Shown here: piece after piece, positions 1 to 10,702 of the stretch
Position numbering within the stretch: the first letter of the stretch is position 1
How the letters are laid out: the number at the start of each line of letters is the position of its first letter
NCBI GenBank assembly: GCA_025765615.1
Contig: JAIVFJ010000253.1
Location: 1-64,000, forward strand
Length of the DNA stretch: 64,000 bases
DNA from: Zopfochytrium polystomum
Lineage: Eukaryota; Chytridiomycota; Chytridiomycetes; Chytridiales; Chytridiaceae
Direction of reading: 5' to 3'
Program-made: the position numbers and the translations under genes
The notes under the pieces: model-generated
Seen by the model: the letters and a program-made list of their open reading frames with translations, nothing else
What the model was told of the DNA's origin: nothing
The model's database searches: none

Positions 1-2
1 CT

Positions 3-1051
3 TCTTTCATCCTTGTCTCATTTTTGGCCTGCGGAGCTTACTATTTATGGCGCCGTCGACGCGTCCACCTCACATCAAAGCCATCTCGGGTAAGATGTCT
101 GGTTGCTTTCATCTTTTGATCGACTTTGGCTGGCTGACCGAATGAATTCACTTGTTCGTAAAGGAATCGTTACTGGGTGAACCAGGAGGAAAAGGTTTGG
201 GTATAACCCTTTGCAGAAATACCGACTGACACTCCTGTCCACGCCCAAATCCTCAGACGAAAACTTTCTTGTAACTGCACACCCACGATCTGCCAGAAGC
301 TCGATGCTGCCGGGGTCGGAACCAGCGTCAGCCCGTGGCGGCGTGCCCGAAACAGTGGGCAGCTCACGCTGCTCGATCGACATTGTTGCTCGTAAGAAGG
401 ATGCGCCTGTGCTGTCCGTCCACTTCTCTTCCTCGTAACCAAATACCTTTCGAAACCTTCCGCTAAAACTCCCAGTCCCCGTTGGCACACTACCCCGCGT
501 GCTCAAGGACCAACAGCAGCAGCAGCAGCAGCTTTCACAAGACTATTTGCGGACCGCAAGCCCGATCCCGCCGCCCCGCCGCGCCGTCCCCGTCCACCGC
601 AGACCCGACGCCCTCGACGACTACGCCGCGCTGTACCCGCCGATCCCCGCCGGCAGCTTCGCCTTCAGCAACCCGTCCGGACAGCCGGCGCCTGTTCCGC
701 CCCCGCGCCGCGTCATTCCCCCGCCACGCACCGTCATCCCCCCGCCCGACCGAAACCGCGAGGACGCTGCCCCGTCGTCCGTCGCGGCCGCCGCGAGGAG
801 CCATCGCCATCGCACCTCCCGCAGGAGCCGCGCTACCGCGAATAGGACGCCGACCCTGAACGCGTCGATCGCGCGGACTGGTGAGAGTCTTTCGTTTTTA
901 ATCCTTTTTTTCCCTTTGATATATTCACCCTTCTCACTCACCCTCAGTCGACGGCATTCCCGTGGACGACATCATCGTGACGACCCCGTCCATCGCGTCG
1001 ACGCCGTCGTCGCGGTCGTCCGACGGCGACGTTCGCATCGAATGGCGATGA
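3..1051 (+). CDS. 3' part of a single-pass membrane protein with a Pro-rich tail
   Basis: Not recognised as a named family. Four exons join in phase: 3-89, 217-391, 476-880 and 948-1051, giving 256 codons to a TGA stop. The donors are GTAAGA, GTAAGA and GTGAGA and the acceptors are GCAG, CCCAG and CTCAG. The first visible exon encodes a hydrophobic stretch (SFILVSFLACGAYYLW) followed at once by RRRR, the classic transmembrane plus stop-transfer pattern. The rest would then be a cytoplasmic tail. This tail has a polyQ run from CAG repeats near 508-530, several PPPRR/IPPP motifs that could bind SH3 or WW domains, and a short acidic end (VDGIPVDDIIV). The 5' exons with any ectodomain lie outside the window. 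A second donor at 434, also in phase, could lengthen exon 2 by 14 codons. The splice model is inferred; the exact protein is uncertain. Confidence 0.5.
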
Positions 1052-1270
1052 TGTGACCCTGGAACGATCGCGCGACCTCGACGAAAGCTCAAAACACCCC
1101 ACCCGGCCGTCGCTCGCTTACCTTTCTGGTTTTCCCGTCCCCGCTGTGTACTGGAACGCCGTCCTTCTGCGTTCCCCTTTTCGCTAATCACTCGCCTCTC
1201 CCAAAAACGAAAGAAGTGTCAACCCCCATCTCTTTCACAACTGACATGTTTTTGAAAGGGAATGGGTTGG

Positions 1271-1311
<41 letters not shown>

Positions 1312-2291
1312 TGCTTTGACTGGTCTTTTGGTCCCTTCTCTCCTTGTTTATTGTGCCGTTCCTTCTTTCTCTTTTTTCTTGTCCTGTTTCTACACTCCCT
1401 GTTTGCTCGATCTTTCCTTTTTTTTCTTCTTTTTTTTCTTCGTCGCATGTTATAGTCTCGTCCTCCCAATCTTTCCCCCCTCTCTATTTTATTTTCTCTT
1501 GTTTTTCCGTTCTACACTTGCGTCCGCTGTGACTTTACGCCATTACCTGGGTTCTGACCCATTCCTGTCAGCTTTTCCTCCCCCCGCTTCCCTTTCTTTT
1601 CTTCTGTTACTTCCTTCTTTCCTCCTCCATTTTTTCTGCTCTCTCATTTCTTTGCTCTGCTCAAATTAAAAACCAACTTGTGTGTTTCCTTGTTCCTTTT
1701 TTTTTTGTTTTTTGTATTTTGTATTTTTTCGCCATGGTGCGAAACATAGGGTGGTCCTCCCAGGCCGGAGAGTGGCCACGGGCGAATGCACCCGTTGTGG
1801 TTTGCAAAAAAAAAAGGGGTCGGGACGGGTTTTGGGGGAGTTGGGTTTGTCCATGAGGGATTTTCAGAAACGGCAAAACAATAGGTTTTGGTGGAGGAAC
1901 GGACGGTGGGGATTAGAGGTCATGTTCAAACGAAACCAGAAAAAAAAAAAAAAAAAAAAAAAAAAAGAAAGCGTCCAAGGGTGAGAAGACGGGGGAGCGG
2001 GGGCGAGGCGGGCTCCAGCCGACGAGGGGGAGGGGAAGAAAAAAAAAAGAGCCCTGGAAAGAATGTCGGGGCCATACTTTTTTTTTTGGTGCCCCCCTCA
2101 GCCCTTCCCGGAAAACGAAAAAGTTCAGATTAGTTCGGGGTAAGGCCAGGAGAGGAAAATTAGCGGCGGCCGTGAAAGGGGGGACGTCAACGGCCAGGCA
2201 AAAAAAAGGTAGAAAGAAAAAAAAGAAAAAATGAATTATGTGAAATGGGAGACGGAGGATTTGAGTCGCACAATCCGTCTTTTGTTTTCCC
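1052..2291. other. Intergenic stretch with homopolymer tracts
   Basis: No gene is supported. The stretch holds a T tract near 1276-1310, CT/T-rich DNA to about 1680, and A tracts near 1940-1965 and 2039-2048. Reading frames here are low-complexity products of these tracts. It separates the 3' ends of two convergent genes, so both 3' UTRs and terminators probably lie here. Confidence 0.6.
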
Positions 2292-4106
2292 TTAGCACGT
2301 CTGTCCGCAGACGGACTTGACTTCGCTGACGCAGGTCGAGTCCCAGGAGCTGGACCCGCAGAAGCTGTCGGCGGCGATGACCTTTGCCGCGCACGGGTCG
2401 CACGCCGACTTGAGCGCGACGCCGGTCGAGCAGATCGAGTGCGCGCACGCGGTGCCCGTCGGCGTGCTCGTGGTCGTCGTCTTGGTGCTCGTGGTGGTGG
2501 TGGTCGCCTTGCTGGTCGAGGTCGTCGTGGTCGACCCCGTGCTGCCGAGGATGTACGTCAGCAGCGCGTCCATCGCCGCCACGACCTCGTTGCCCGCCGG
2601 CACGATCTGGCTGGCCGGCAGCACGAACCCGTTCGGATCGCTCGATGTGCCGCGCAGCTCGACCGCGAACGACCACGTCACGCCGAGGTTGTTGTAGGTG
2701 TAGTCGACCGAGTCTCCCGACGCCTGGTAGATCGTGTTGCAAATGTCGCCCGCCGCGAACGACTGCCCGTTGACCGCCTTGAGCGCGGCAACGGCCTTTT
2801 GCGACGCCGCGAGCAGCTTGGTGTAGTCGGCCACCTTGGCGCTGCACGAGTAGCCGTTGGGGAACATCCAGAGCTCGCTGTACGAGTGGAAGTCGATGTA
2901 GCCGATCGCGCCCTGGTTCTTGACGTACGTCGCGATCGCCTTGGCCTCTGGGGTCGAGAACGCAGAGGGCCCGTAGTAGGCGTCGTCGCACGGGTCGTTG
3001 CTGGCGCCGGGCTGCGACCAGTGGTTGTCAAAGTTGCGGTTCGGGTCGGTGCCGACGCAGGACGAGCCCGAGTTGGGCTGGCGGTTCTTGCGGAAGAGTC
3101 GGTCGCCGTTCGAGGCGCGGGTGAAGGCGTAGCCGTCGGGGTTTGCGACGGGGATGATCGTGAAAGTGAACGCGTCTAGGTACTTTTGGGTTTGCGACGT
3201 GGTTGTGGCGAGCCAGTTTGCAATGTAGGTCACGGACGCCGGCGCAATCCACTCGCGCGCGTGGATTCCTCCGTCAATTACAAACTTTTTAGGGCCAGTG
3301 CCAAACTGGAACCCTGGAATGTCCGCACCGAGGTATGTTGTGCCGATGGAGACTTGCTTCGCGCCAGGAAGAGAGGCCAAGAAAGAGGACAAGGTGGCCA
3401 GGGACTGGTAGTCGGAGAAGACAGTGGACGCAGTGACGGCGGCGTTGACAAGGTCCGTCTGGCCGATCATGGCATCCAATTTGCGCGAGTGGTTCGTCGA
3501 GTGGGCGTACTCTGGGGGCCGCGTGAGAACAAGCGAGGCGGCACTTTTTGATGACGCAAATTACAAACCTTTCTCCACAAGGTCCTGAACGTTCGCAATG
3601 ATCATCTCGTTCGGGATCTTGTTCAGGAGAGGCTCCTTAACGAGAGGTAGGGCGGACGCGGGGACGCTGCATGGCAAGAGTACCGATATGAGGAGATGTG
3701 GGGAGCGGGTTGCGGGAAGAGCGGCTCACCGAACGTCCACCTTTCCAAGGTGCGCACCGTGACTCCAAAGGTCAAGCCTGTGGTCCTAGAAGCCCGCGAG
3801 GGAGACGTTAGGTAATTTGCTGGCGCCATCGCTCCTCTCTCTCTCTCTCCAATCCACCGCGGCGCACAGACTCAAGAGACACGATTGGCGCCAGCCGCGT
3901 CATCCCGTACGTACCTTGACCATCTTGTTCACGAGGGCGACCTGGTCGTCCGAAGTGATGTCGAATCGGTAGACCTTGTCGCCGCTGTATTTGCCGTTGT
4001 AGGCGCGCGCGGCGGAGGCGGAGTCCGCGAACGAGGCAACGGCGCAGAACGCGGCGAGCGCCGCGACAACAGCGGCGCTGATAGAAGACTTTCCGGGCAT
4101 CATCAC
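2292..4106 (-). CDS. Secreted M14A zinc carboxypeptidase with Cys-rich C-terminal module
   Basis: Removes C-terminal residues from peptides outside the cell; it is made as a zymogen. Exons on the minus strand are 4106-3915, 3785-3730, 3666-3569 and 3511-2292 (521 aa), all phases agreeing. Order: a signal peptide; a Propep_M14 domain with the usual GDKVYRFD and RLDLWS patterns; a catalytic domain with zinc ligands H199 and E202 in HAREW and H324 in DFHSY; and the general base E400 in FAVELRG. The residue matching bovine position 255 is Val (GDSVDY), which favours A-type hydrophobic C-terminal substrates over basic ones. A Thr-rich, probably O-glycosylated linker (about 442-471) leads to a small Cys-rich module (about 474-521). 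The catalytic domain is complete. Start chosen because it opens directly on the signal peptide. Family call is very secure; secretion and preference are inferred. Confidence 0.93.
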
Positions 4107-4289
4107 TCTCGTAATCGTGTTTCGCAGGGGGGTAGCTGGTTGGTGGTTGGGGGTTGGGTTGGGGTTGCTTGCTTGCTATGAGGGATCAGGAAGGAAGTAG
4201 AGGTCGTTTTTCTTGGCAACGGGACAAACACAGAGAGAGGTCGTTGATTGAGGGATGAAGAAAAGGCCATCCAGCGCGACTGGCTCGGT

Positions 4290-4300
4290 CCTTTTATAGG
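4290..4300 (-). promoter_or_regulatory. TATA box of the M14 carboxypeptidase gene
   Basis: The minus strand reads CCTATAAAAGG, a perfect TATA core, about 185 bases upstream of the carboxypeptidase ATG. A similar TATAAAAG lies about 200 bases before the start of the small secreted-protein gene at 24784, so the spacing may be typical here. Confidence 0.6.
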
Positions 4301-4385
4301 GTGTGGTCGGGTCGGGGGTCGGTCGGTCGGAAGGTCGGCTTGCTCGCGAGAATGCTCCGATCAAGTAAGCAGCGTAGAGTGCCTT

Positions 4386-4442
<57 letters not shown>

Positions 4443-4466
4443 GTGTCTGTCTGTCTGTCTGCCTGT
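4386..4466. repeat. (CTGT)n microsatellite
   Basis: About 80 bases of near-perfect 4-base CTGT repeat in the upstream region of the carboxypeptidase gene. Smaller CTGT runs recur at 11907-11935, 17585-17603, 17788-17803 and 39771-39798. Confidence 0.9.
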
Positions 4467-4971
4467 GTTTCTCTGTTTGTCTGTCCACCAGTACATTTTT
4501 TTGCTTGTCTACCGCTCTGTTTGAATGTCTGTCTATCTGTCTGCCCGTAGAGTTGCCGCTATCTCCGCCGCATGCATCCGAATCTGAAAGGAGGAGGGCC
4601 GCTGGACAAGCAAACAGCCACAATGACAACAACTACAACATATAACTAACTCACGCGCAACAAGCACCAAGCAACAAGCAGCAGGAAGCGGCAGTTGGAA
4701 CCGATGCGTGCGCGCACGTGGTGCGCGCCGCGTCCTCCTCGCCTTCCTTATCGGGAATAGACCCAAGCAATCAAGCACGCGGTGGGGCGATGGCCAATGC
4801 GCATATTCGTGTTAGTCGCAATTTATTATTTATCCACACGCCCATCAACGAACAAAAACCAAACAAAAAAAGCAAATAACAAACTTCGATAACAGAAAAC
4901 ACAAATTCTTTGCGCAATTGCGGCTGACAATAAACACGGTCAGACCGAGAGAGACAAAGAGGAAGAGCAAC

Positions 4972-5002
<31 letters not shown>

Positions 5003-5328
5003 GAGATAGACAGACAGAGAGAGAGAGATAGAGAGACAGAGAGAGCCGCGACGGTTCGTTCGTTCCACAATGCCGAAGAGAAAGAACAGGTAGAATCGGA
5101 AGGGAAGTGTAAATAAAAAATAAAAAAAATGGCGGCCCCCGAAAAAACAAGCAGCATCCAGCATTAATTTTATTAGGAGCCCCATGTTTTCTTGCATTAT
5201 GTTTCAGCTAGCGATCTCCCACGCACCTCTTACGCGCCAATGAGAAATGGCTCATTCTCCTGTTGCTCCACAAATTCGGTTGGTACGCACCTGTCAGCAC
5301 TGTAAGGATGGAGGTTGCGGGAAAGGGG
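4467..5328. other. Intergenic DNA with (GA)n repeat
   Basis: No gene supported. It contains a GA/GACA-rich microsatellite at about 4970-5045 and AT-rich sequence around 4850-4900 and 5110-5180. Confidence 0.55.
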
Positions 5329-5979
5329 TTAATTGACGAAGAACGCAGGAGACTCGGCGACGATGAAGAGCCTCTTGCATGCCTTGACTCCATTCTCAAA
5401 GCCACCTGCTTCGCCAAACACTCGGTCAGAAGAAGGGGCTATCCACCACGCTGAAAGGATGTGTTCCGTGATCCAGTTGTTCAATGCCACCTCTGCAGCT
5501 TCTTGATTAGAAGGAGCCCTCTGTTAATGAATGCCACTGTGTTAGCATCGTGGTAATTGAACGCACAGAGATATAGAGGGACTGACCTGTTTCACAAGGT
5601 CATTTGCCTTGCAAGGGGCAGGTTGGATTTCGTCGCACTGAAGGTCACACTCTTCCTGATGACCCACTTCTTATGCACAGGATCGTTACAAAGATGTGTC
5701 CACGCGTTTCCCGCACTACGATCTTTACCCCATTAGAAAACTTAGCCAAGCAGAGGGTAAACGTTAGAACTAGGGAATGAACGCCACACCTAGCACCGCC
5801 CACTCTACCTTTGGAGCATGAAGGGTACTGGCACAAAAGATTCTTCTCATCCAAGGCTGACACTTTGATGACTCCCAGTTGAGTAGCATCAAGCCTTTTG
5901 AACCAGACTGCTGGGGGACAAAGGAGCCAGAAGATTGTATAAATTATAAAAGATCTACAATTTCCACTCCTTTCTCACA
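5329..5979 (-). CDS. Unrecognised multi-exon protein, 5' end not found
   Basis: I do not recognise the family. On the minus strand, exons (about 6020)-5979, 5910-5809, 5669-5587 and 5520-5329 join with consistent phases (donors GTGAGA, GTAGAG, GTCAGT; acceptors CCCAG, ATAAG, AACAG) and end in TAA. The joined reading frame has ordinary protein composition, with a Cys cluster (CQYPSCSKE, then ECDLQCDE and APCK) that could bind metal, followed by a Trp-rich stretch (ALNNWITEHILSAWWIAP). Three consecutive introns of 62-139 bases that each preserve the frame are unlikely by chance. The upstream exon shows RVNELLRQS but runs into a stop within about 40 bases, so more 5' exons or decay are possible. 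It sits beside repeat-rich DNA, so it may be a gene fragment. Confidence 0.4.
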
Positions 5980-6239
5980 GGACTGGCGCAGCAACTCATT
6001 CACCCTGGAGAGCCAGACCCTTCAAAGGCAAAGCGGTTGGCAGTAAAAGCTCTGGGAAACTCTTTCTCTTCCATAGCATTCAGCAAGTGGCAAGACGTAC
6101 TAGTGTGTCAGGAACAGGGCAGGACAGGACAAGGCAGACAAGGAACTGAGAGGAGTGATGATTGTATTGGAAACAATAATTCACTTGAGGGATGGGACAG
6201 GTCCCCCATCCCCCTTTTATACCTTTTGAGAGTCTTCCT

Positions 6240-6392
6240 TGTCAAGACTCTAAGAAAGTTCCAGAAAGAGCAATTAGTAATACAATGATACCAATGATAC
6301 CAATGACAACAGCAAGACAAGTCAGCAAGGCAAAGAAGGTTCCAGAAAGTTCCACAAGTTCCAGCTAGAAGGTTCCAGAAGGTTCCAGAGGG
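6240..6392. repeat. Clustered GTTCCAGAA repeats
   Basis: At least six copies of GTTCCAGAA or close variants occur within 150 bases. Each contains TTCnnGAA, the core of the eukaryotic heat-shock element. The cluster abuts an LTR-family fragment. It may be a regulatory array or just a decayed minisatellite. Confidence 0.5.
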
Positions 6393-6403
6393 TGATTCAT
6401 AAC

Positions 6404-6659
6404 ACAAGGCGAGTGTAACCGGCACAGGGTAACAACCTTTCCTGTATTATCCGAGCAGAGGAGGAGGAAAATTGTTTACACTGGATTTCCATTCCACTTT
6501 ATACTCAGAGTATTTGTCAACAGCGCAAGCAAGCACCCAGATCTGCATTGGCGGTGGCTTGCTCTCCCCATGGGTATTGTGAGAATGATAACTGACAGTC
6601 ACAATAGGTTCGGGTCTGTCTTGTGCCTCTTGCTGCTAACCAGTTAGTTCCGCCTAACA
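6404..6659 (+). mobile_element. LTR-family fragment (3' part)
   Basis: Matches the right two thirds of the LTR seen complete at 31258-31644 and 46914-47323, from the GGCACAGGGTAA segment through to the terminal CCTAACA. The left third is missing. See the inverted partner at 6708-6845. Confidence 0.65.
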
Positions 6660-6707
6660 CACGGCACATACAGTACCTTCACCTGACTAGACGGAGTGGT
6701 GGCCCAG

Positions 6708-6845
6708 TAGCACATCATTATGTATCAATAATTCATAATAGAGTTTTTCTCTTTCTCTCCTAGTTGGGGAGAAGGACCACCTGCAAACACACATCTCCAC
6801 TTCATTCACTCCTTCCACTCACTCACTCAGAGTAGACTGTTTACA
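6708..6845 (-). mobile_element. LTR-family fragment (5' part), inverted
   Basis: Reverse complement of the left third of the same LTR, ending in AGACTGTTTACA (the complement of the LTR start TGTAAACAGTCT). It lies about 50 bases from the plus-strand fragment at 6404-6659, in opposite orientation. Confidence 0.65.
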
Positions 6846-7021
6846 CATCAGCGTGCCAGCTATCTGGCTGAATCAACAACAGATTCCAGCTTGGAACAAC
6901 AATCTCTACGACCTCCAACAAACAGAATCAGCCTAGCTCAACTTTAGAGACCATTTTGTTTGGGAGGCCCAAAATTTTCGATGCCCTCTCCCAGCCGACT
7001 CCAATCCGGGCTTGCGTGAAG

Positions 7022-7090
7022 AACCAGGAATAATAATAGGGGTCCCAATCCTTGCGATTTAATGACAGGTATGCTTGTTTTTGCAAATGA
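7022..7090 (+). repeat. Dispersed repeat, copy 1 (pair with 8186)
   Basis: The stretch starting GGAATAATAATAGGGGTCC and running through TTTATGACAGGTA-like sequence to AAATCCCT recurs at about 8188-8262 in the same orientation with scattered differences. No coding content seen; likely a transposon-derived repeat. Confidence 0.55.
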
Positions 7091-7284
7091 AATCCCTAGA
7101 CTTTATCACTGGGACCTCAGTGTAGTCTCACAGCCGATGGAAAAGGTCACCGAGACCGGCGAGAAGAAGAACAAACCGCGAGAGACCGTTGCAGCCGACT
7201 GCCCCACTGCAGCTGGTCAGCAGATGCAGGTTGCCATTGTTGGCGACAGTGGCTGGTGTGGGTGCAGGTGTGTGTGAGACAGTA

Positions 7285-7470
7285 AGGGCAGAAATATCAA
7301 TAATGGATTAAGACAATTCTTTTCTGACAATTCTGAGTGCTGGTGGGAAGCAGTGAGGAGTACTGGGGATACTGGCTCCGTTGTGGTCCCCACTGTAAAT
7401 CTGGCAGATTTAGCCATGATGTCAACATCACAGAAAAATGGGACCTGAGAGCCAATAATGTTGGCACCCT
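7285..7470 (+). repeat. Dispersed repeat, copy 1 (pair with 23612)
   Basis: Contains AAATATCAATAA and, further on, GTAAATCTGGCAGATTTAGCC followed by a near-identical CAACATCACAGAAAA segment. The same order of blocks is found at 23612-23800. Probably an old mobile-element remnant; I see no intact reading frame. Confidence 0.55.
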
Positions 7471-7687
7471 AGCTACCATTTTACATGAAAACGGGATCTC
7501 CTGGACCAGAATCAATCAAAATGGTATCTTGGGACCCCAAAATACGTGTCCCAGTACAAACGGATCAAAAAATGGTAGCTGGGGATTCAGAGCTGTGGCC
7601 GGCAGTGTACACCCAAAGTATATGATGTGTTATAATGTTGCATAGTAAAGTAAGAGCTTGTTGAGAACCTAAACTATGGCCAACACT

Positions 7688-8107
7688 TTATGTCAGATAC
7701 TTGAGAACCTCATAACTCTCACACTTAATCGGAACAAAGTCACATATCTTCCCAAGGCTCCATCCCTTCTTATGCCAGTTGACCACCGTCTCACATTCGG
7801 CAGCATCATGCTTCGTGTGATGCTGGTTCTCCATGCAAGTTTGGGGGCACTCTGAGCGCTGGTGATAACAGGTGATGCTGTCGATCTGGCAGCGGCAGTG
7901 GCGTGAGGAGACTGTTTTGTCCAGGTGTATGAAGACTTTTGTTCCCCCACTGTACAAGTGCCAATAATAATAATAAATTAGACAGGCATGGGGCACAGCG
8001 TGTACAGCCTGTGTGGCACCCATCCATAGGCATTTGAGGTCTCTGTTAGCCACCAAAAAAGCGAAAATGTGGGAAACCCTTTGTGTAATGGGAACTATAA
8101 AGACCAA
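7688..8107 (-). CDS. Hypothetical 139 aa reading frame, weak
   Basis: An uninterrupted frame with normal composition and a Cys/His-rich C-terminal half (SRHCRCQIDSITCYHQ, then ECPQTC and HDAAEC). I do not recognise it and no TATA box or clear splice context supports it. It lies between repeat copies, so it may be the remnant of a transposon protein or chance. Confidence 0.2.
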   Translation of the reverse strand: MVFIVPITQRVSHIFAFLVANRDLKCLWMGATQAVHAVPHACLIYYYYWHLYSGGTKVFIHLDKTVSSRHCRCQIDSITCYHQRSECPQTCMENQHHTKHDAAECETVVNWHKKGWSLGKICDFVPIKCESYEVLKYLT

Positions 8108-8187
8108 AGTAGTAAAAGCAGTCTCAACAATAAATACAGGTTAGCTGCATATATACTTTTGATAACACCTTGGAAAATAAAGAACTT

Positions 8188-8262
8188 GGAATAATAATAG
8201 GGGTCCCAATCCTTGCAATTTTATGACAGGTACAATTGATTTTCAAATAAATCCCTCGACTT
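8188..8262 (+). repeat. Dispersed repeat, copy 2 (pair with 7022)
   Basis: Second copy of the GGAATAATAATAGGGGTCC repeat, directly followed by an LTR-family fragment. Confidence 0.55.
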
Positions 8263-8279
8263 TACGCTGAGCGAGACAC

Positions 8280-8350
8280 AATAACTGACAGCCACAGTTG
8301 GTTCAGGTCTGTCTTGCCTCTTGCTGCTAACCAGTCAATTCTGCATAACA
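8280..8350 (+). mobile_element. LTR-family fragment (3' end)
   Basis: Diverged copy of the last ~70 bases of the LTR family (ATAACTGACAG to GCATAACA). It is followed after about 85 bases by an inverted left-end piece, the same arrangement as at 6404-6845. Confidence 0.6.
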
Positions 8351-8436
8351 ATTAGGCAGCAACTGGAGCTGCAAGGAGAACAGGGTGGAGACTACACCAA
8401 GTTCTCTGACTAGCCTCGCCTTGCGAATGCTTCAAC

Positions 8437-8556
8437 AATGCATAACAGAGTTTTTTTTCTCTTTCTGTCCAAGTTGGGGAGAAGGACCACCCACAAACAC
8501 ACATCTCCACTTCATTCACTCCTTCCACTCACTCACTCAGAGGAGGCTGTTTGCAC
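8437..8556 (-). mobile_element. LTR-family fragment (5' part), inverted
   Basis: Reverse complement of the left end of the LTR family, including the conserved CAAGTTGGGGAGAAGGACCA block and ending GGCTGTTTGCA, a mutated TGTAAACAG terminus. Confidence 0.6.
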
Positions 8557-9081
8557 TAATAAGAGGAACGAGCACCCTTCCCTACTGAAGGTGACAGCCA
8601 GTTGTACAATGGTCACTGCTCTCTGACACTGTACACAATCCGCTGCGTTCCCCCAAGTCACAACCCAGAGGTCACTGACAAGCCCACTGCTTCATCTCGA
8701 CCACGCTACGTGCAAGGATGGCTGAAGTGCCACTCCCATATAACGGCAGGATGACGCTGTCTCACACGACTTTTCAGGAAATCTGAACCAACAGTGTCTG
8801 TGATGGGGTAAGAAACGTAGCAGGGCTTTTATCTGTGAGGTTCGCGAGTCAGGGCGGCAGCTTGTCATCACTAGGAATGGTTTTTGCTGAGCGACATTGT
8901 GGCGGCGGCGGAAAGGCTTCAGGATTTTGGCAGAGGATTCATTGAGGTGTCTTCAATCCTTGCGTCTGCTTTTTGCACGGAAAATTTTCGTCTTTCCGGC
9001 ACCAAGACCTCAAAAGACAGAAAGCAGTTGAATCCAGGATGTATATGCAAAGTTAAAAATCTGTTGTTGTCCTTACTGAGT

Positions 9082-9165
9082 GGGTGCAGTGGCTCAGTTG
9101 GTTAAATCATATTGTCCTTTCCGTCGAAAATGAACAGACACAAGTTGTGTGAGGATTCAGCTGCC
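9082..9165 (+). repeat. Possible tRNA-derived SINE head
   Basis: GGGTGCAGTGGCTCAGTTGG contains a good RNA polymerase III A-box (TGGCTCAGTTGG). No matching acceptor 3' strand and only a weak B-box follow, so this is not a working tRNA gene. A tRNA-derived SINE fragment is the likeliest reading. Confidence 0.25.
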
Positions 9166-10669
9166 GCGCAAGCAACTGCCACAGCTAGGCGGTGAGCGGG
9201 ATGAGGCAAGGGCTTGGTAATGGCCGCATGGTGGTGGAGAGGCAACTATCCCTCACTTCCACAACTAGCTCAAAGGAGAACCGCAGTACTATCACTGTTG
9301 TGTGCGTCTGTTTGTTGCGGGCTCACTGCTACCTGGGCAGTGCTGCAATGCGCTGCTGTTGCTTAGAGCAAGTGGCTACTGGCTGAGCCGCAGATGGGGA
9401 CTGATGGTTGAAGCTTACCAACAAGAATGTTGGAATGGGTCACACTGCGTGAGTTAATGCGGAACGACCATGACGTGCTATTGCAGCGGTGGTAACAATA
9501 GTGTGAAAGGAGGAGGATGGAATGAAGCGCAAGCATAGCCATGCGGGTTAACCTTTGTTGTAGGTGACTGCGCACCAAAAGTTACAGGAGGAGAGATGGC
9601 TGAGCCTGGAGCACTGGAGCCTTGCAGGCACGTGCAGTCTGTCACCACTAGCATACTCAATATTGGGGGTATTGTTGGCTGCGAGGGGCTGGACACAGAC
9701 GGGCAATGGCGCTGTCTGCAAGAAGCTGCTGAAACCAGGCGCCAAGTGGTGGGTGCTGGCGATGGGAGTGCGACCGCCTCACCGGGAGGGCACATGCCAC
9801 TGCTTCTTGACCAGGTTGTGCCTGGACAGCAGCACCGGCGGAAGAGAATAAGGTGACAAGGCAGCCCTGGGAATATGACAGATCACGTGTTTATTAAGAG
9901 AAAGTACTGTGCAGATTCAACTGTGCAGATTTTTGTGTGCAAATCCAAAAAAGGCCCTCTGTTCTGTTTTGAACAGTAACCACAATATAACCCAAAATAA
10001 CTAAATTCTGGGTTCAAATCTATTCAAATGGAACTGTTTAATGGTTTGGATGCAAGTGTGCTTGACAAGGCTTTATTATGTCATGCGGGATGATAACGCC
10101 TTCTCAGGAATCAAGTTTGCCAGTACAAAGATACTGCAAAATTTATATCTTTGGGCGGATTGTTTTTTTTAAAATGCGACTGAATGAATATTCCTTTCAA
10201 TATTACCATTCTTTCATCTTTGCGAAAAAAGCAGATAGAGGGGTTGAAGAAGCCTAAATGGTTCTCTGCCAGATGAGAAGAAAATCTTATCTAATCCCGG
10301 AGAAGGTTGGAAGATTCCGAGATCTCTGCACTTCCTCAGAGCGCGAGGTCCACAGGACGGGAGGAGAAGGATTAAAGGGGATGGTTAAGGAGATGTGGCT
10401 CGGGCTGAGAGCAAGTTGTAAACTTCAACTGTCATTTCTTTGCAGCAGTTGTGCTTTCACACCCAAATCGTATTAACTGGGTAGACTGTCAATTTGTAAA
10501 TATAATTGGCTCAATCCATTTCCGACAATTTTGCAGACAAGATCTCAGATCGCTTTTTTTAACTAGAATGGTGGCGCACCGTAGCATTTTTTCTGCTCCG
10601 TAGTCCAAAGGCGTTCTCTCTCGGACCCCTTTCTACTGTCGTTCTTTCACCTTTTCTCTTTTCTATTTT

Positions 10670-10702
<33 letters not shown>

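Noticed and set aside
1262..1669. Frames made of long Phe or Lys runs around T/A tracts (also at 17507, 28023, 30205, 45746)
   Set aside because: They are translations of homopolymers with no other support.
2439..3179. 246-codon plus-strand frame
   Set aside because: Antisense shadow of the M14 carboxypeptidase; Arg-rich with no domain.
4294..4645. Frames through the CTGT repeat (Cys/Leu/Ser-Val repeats)
   Set aside because: Simple-repeat artefacts in all frames.
9082..9165. A functional tRNA gene
   Set aside because: A-box only; no acceptor pairing and a poor B-box.
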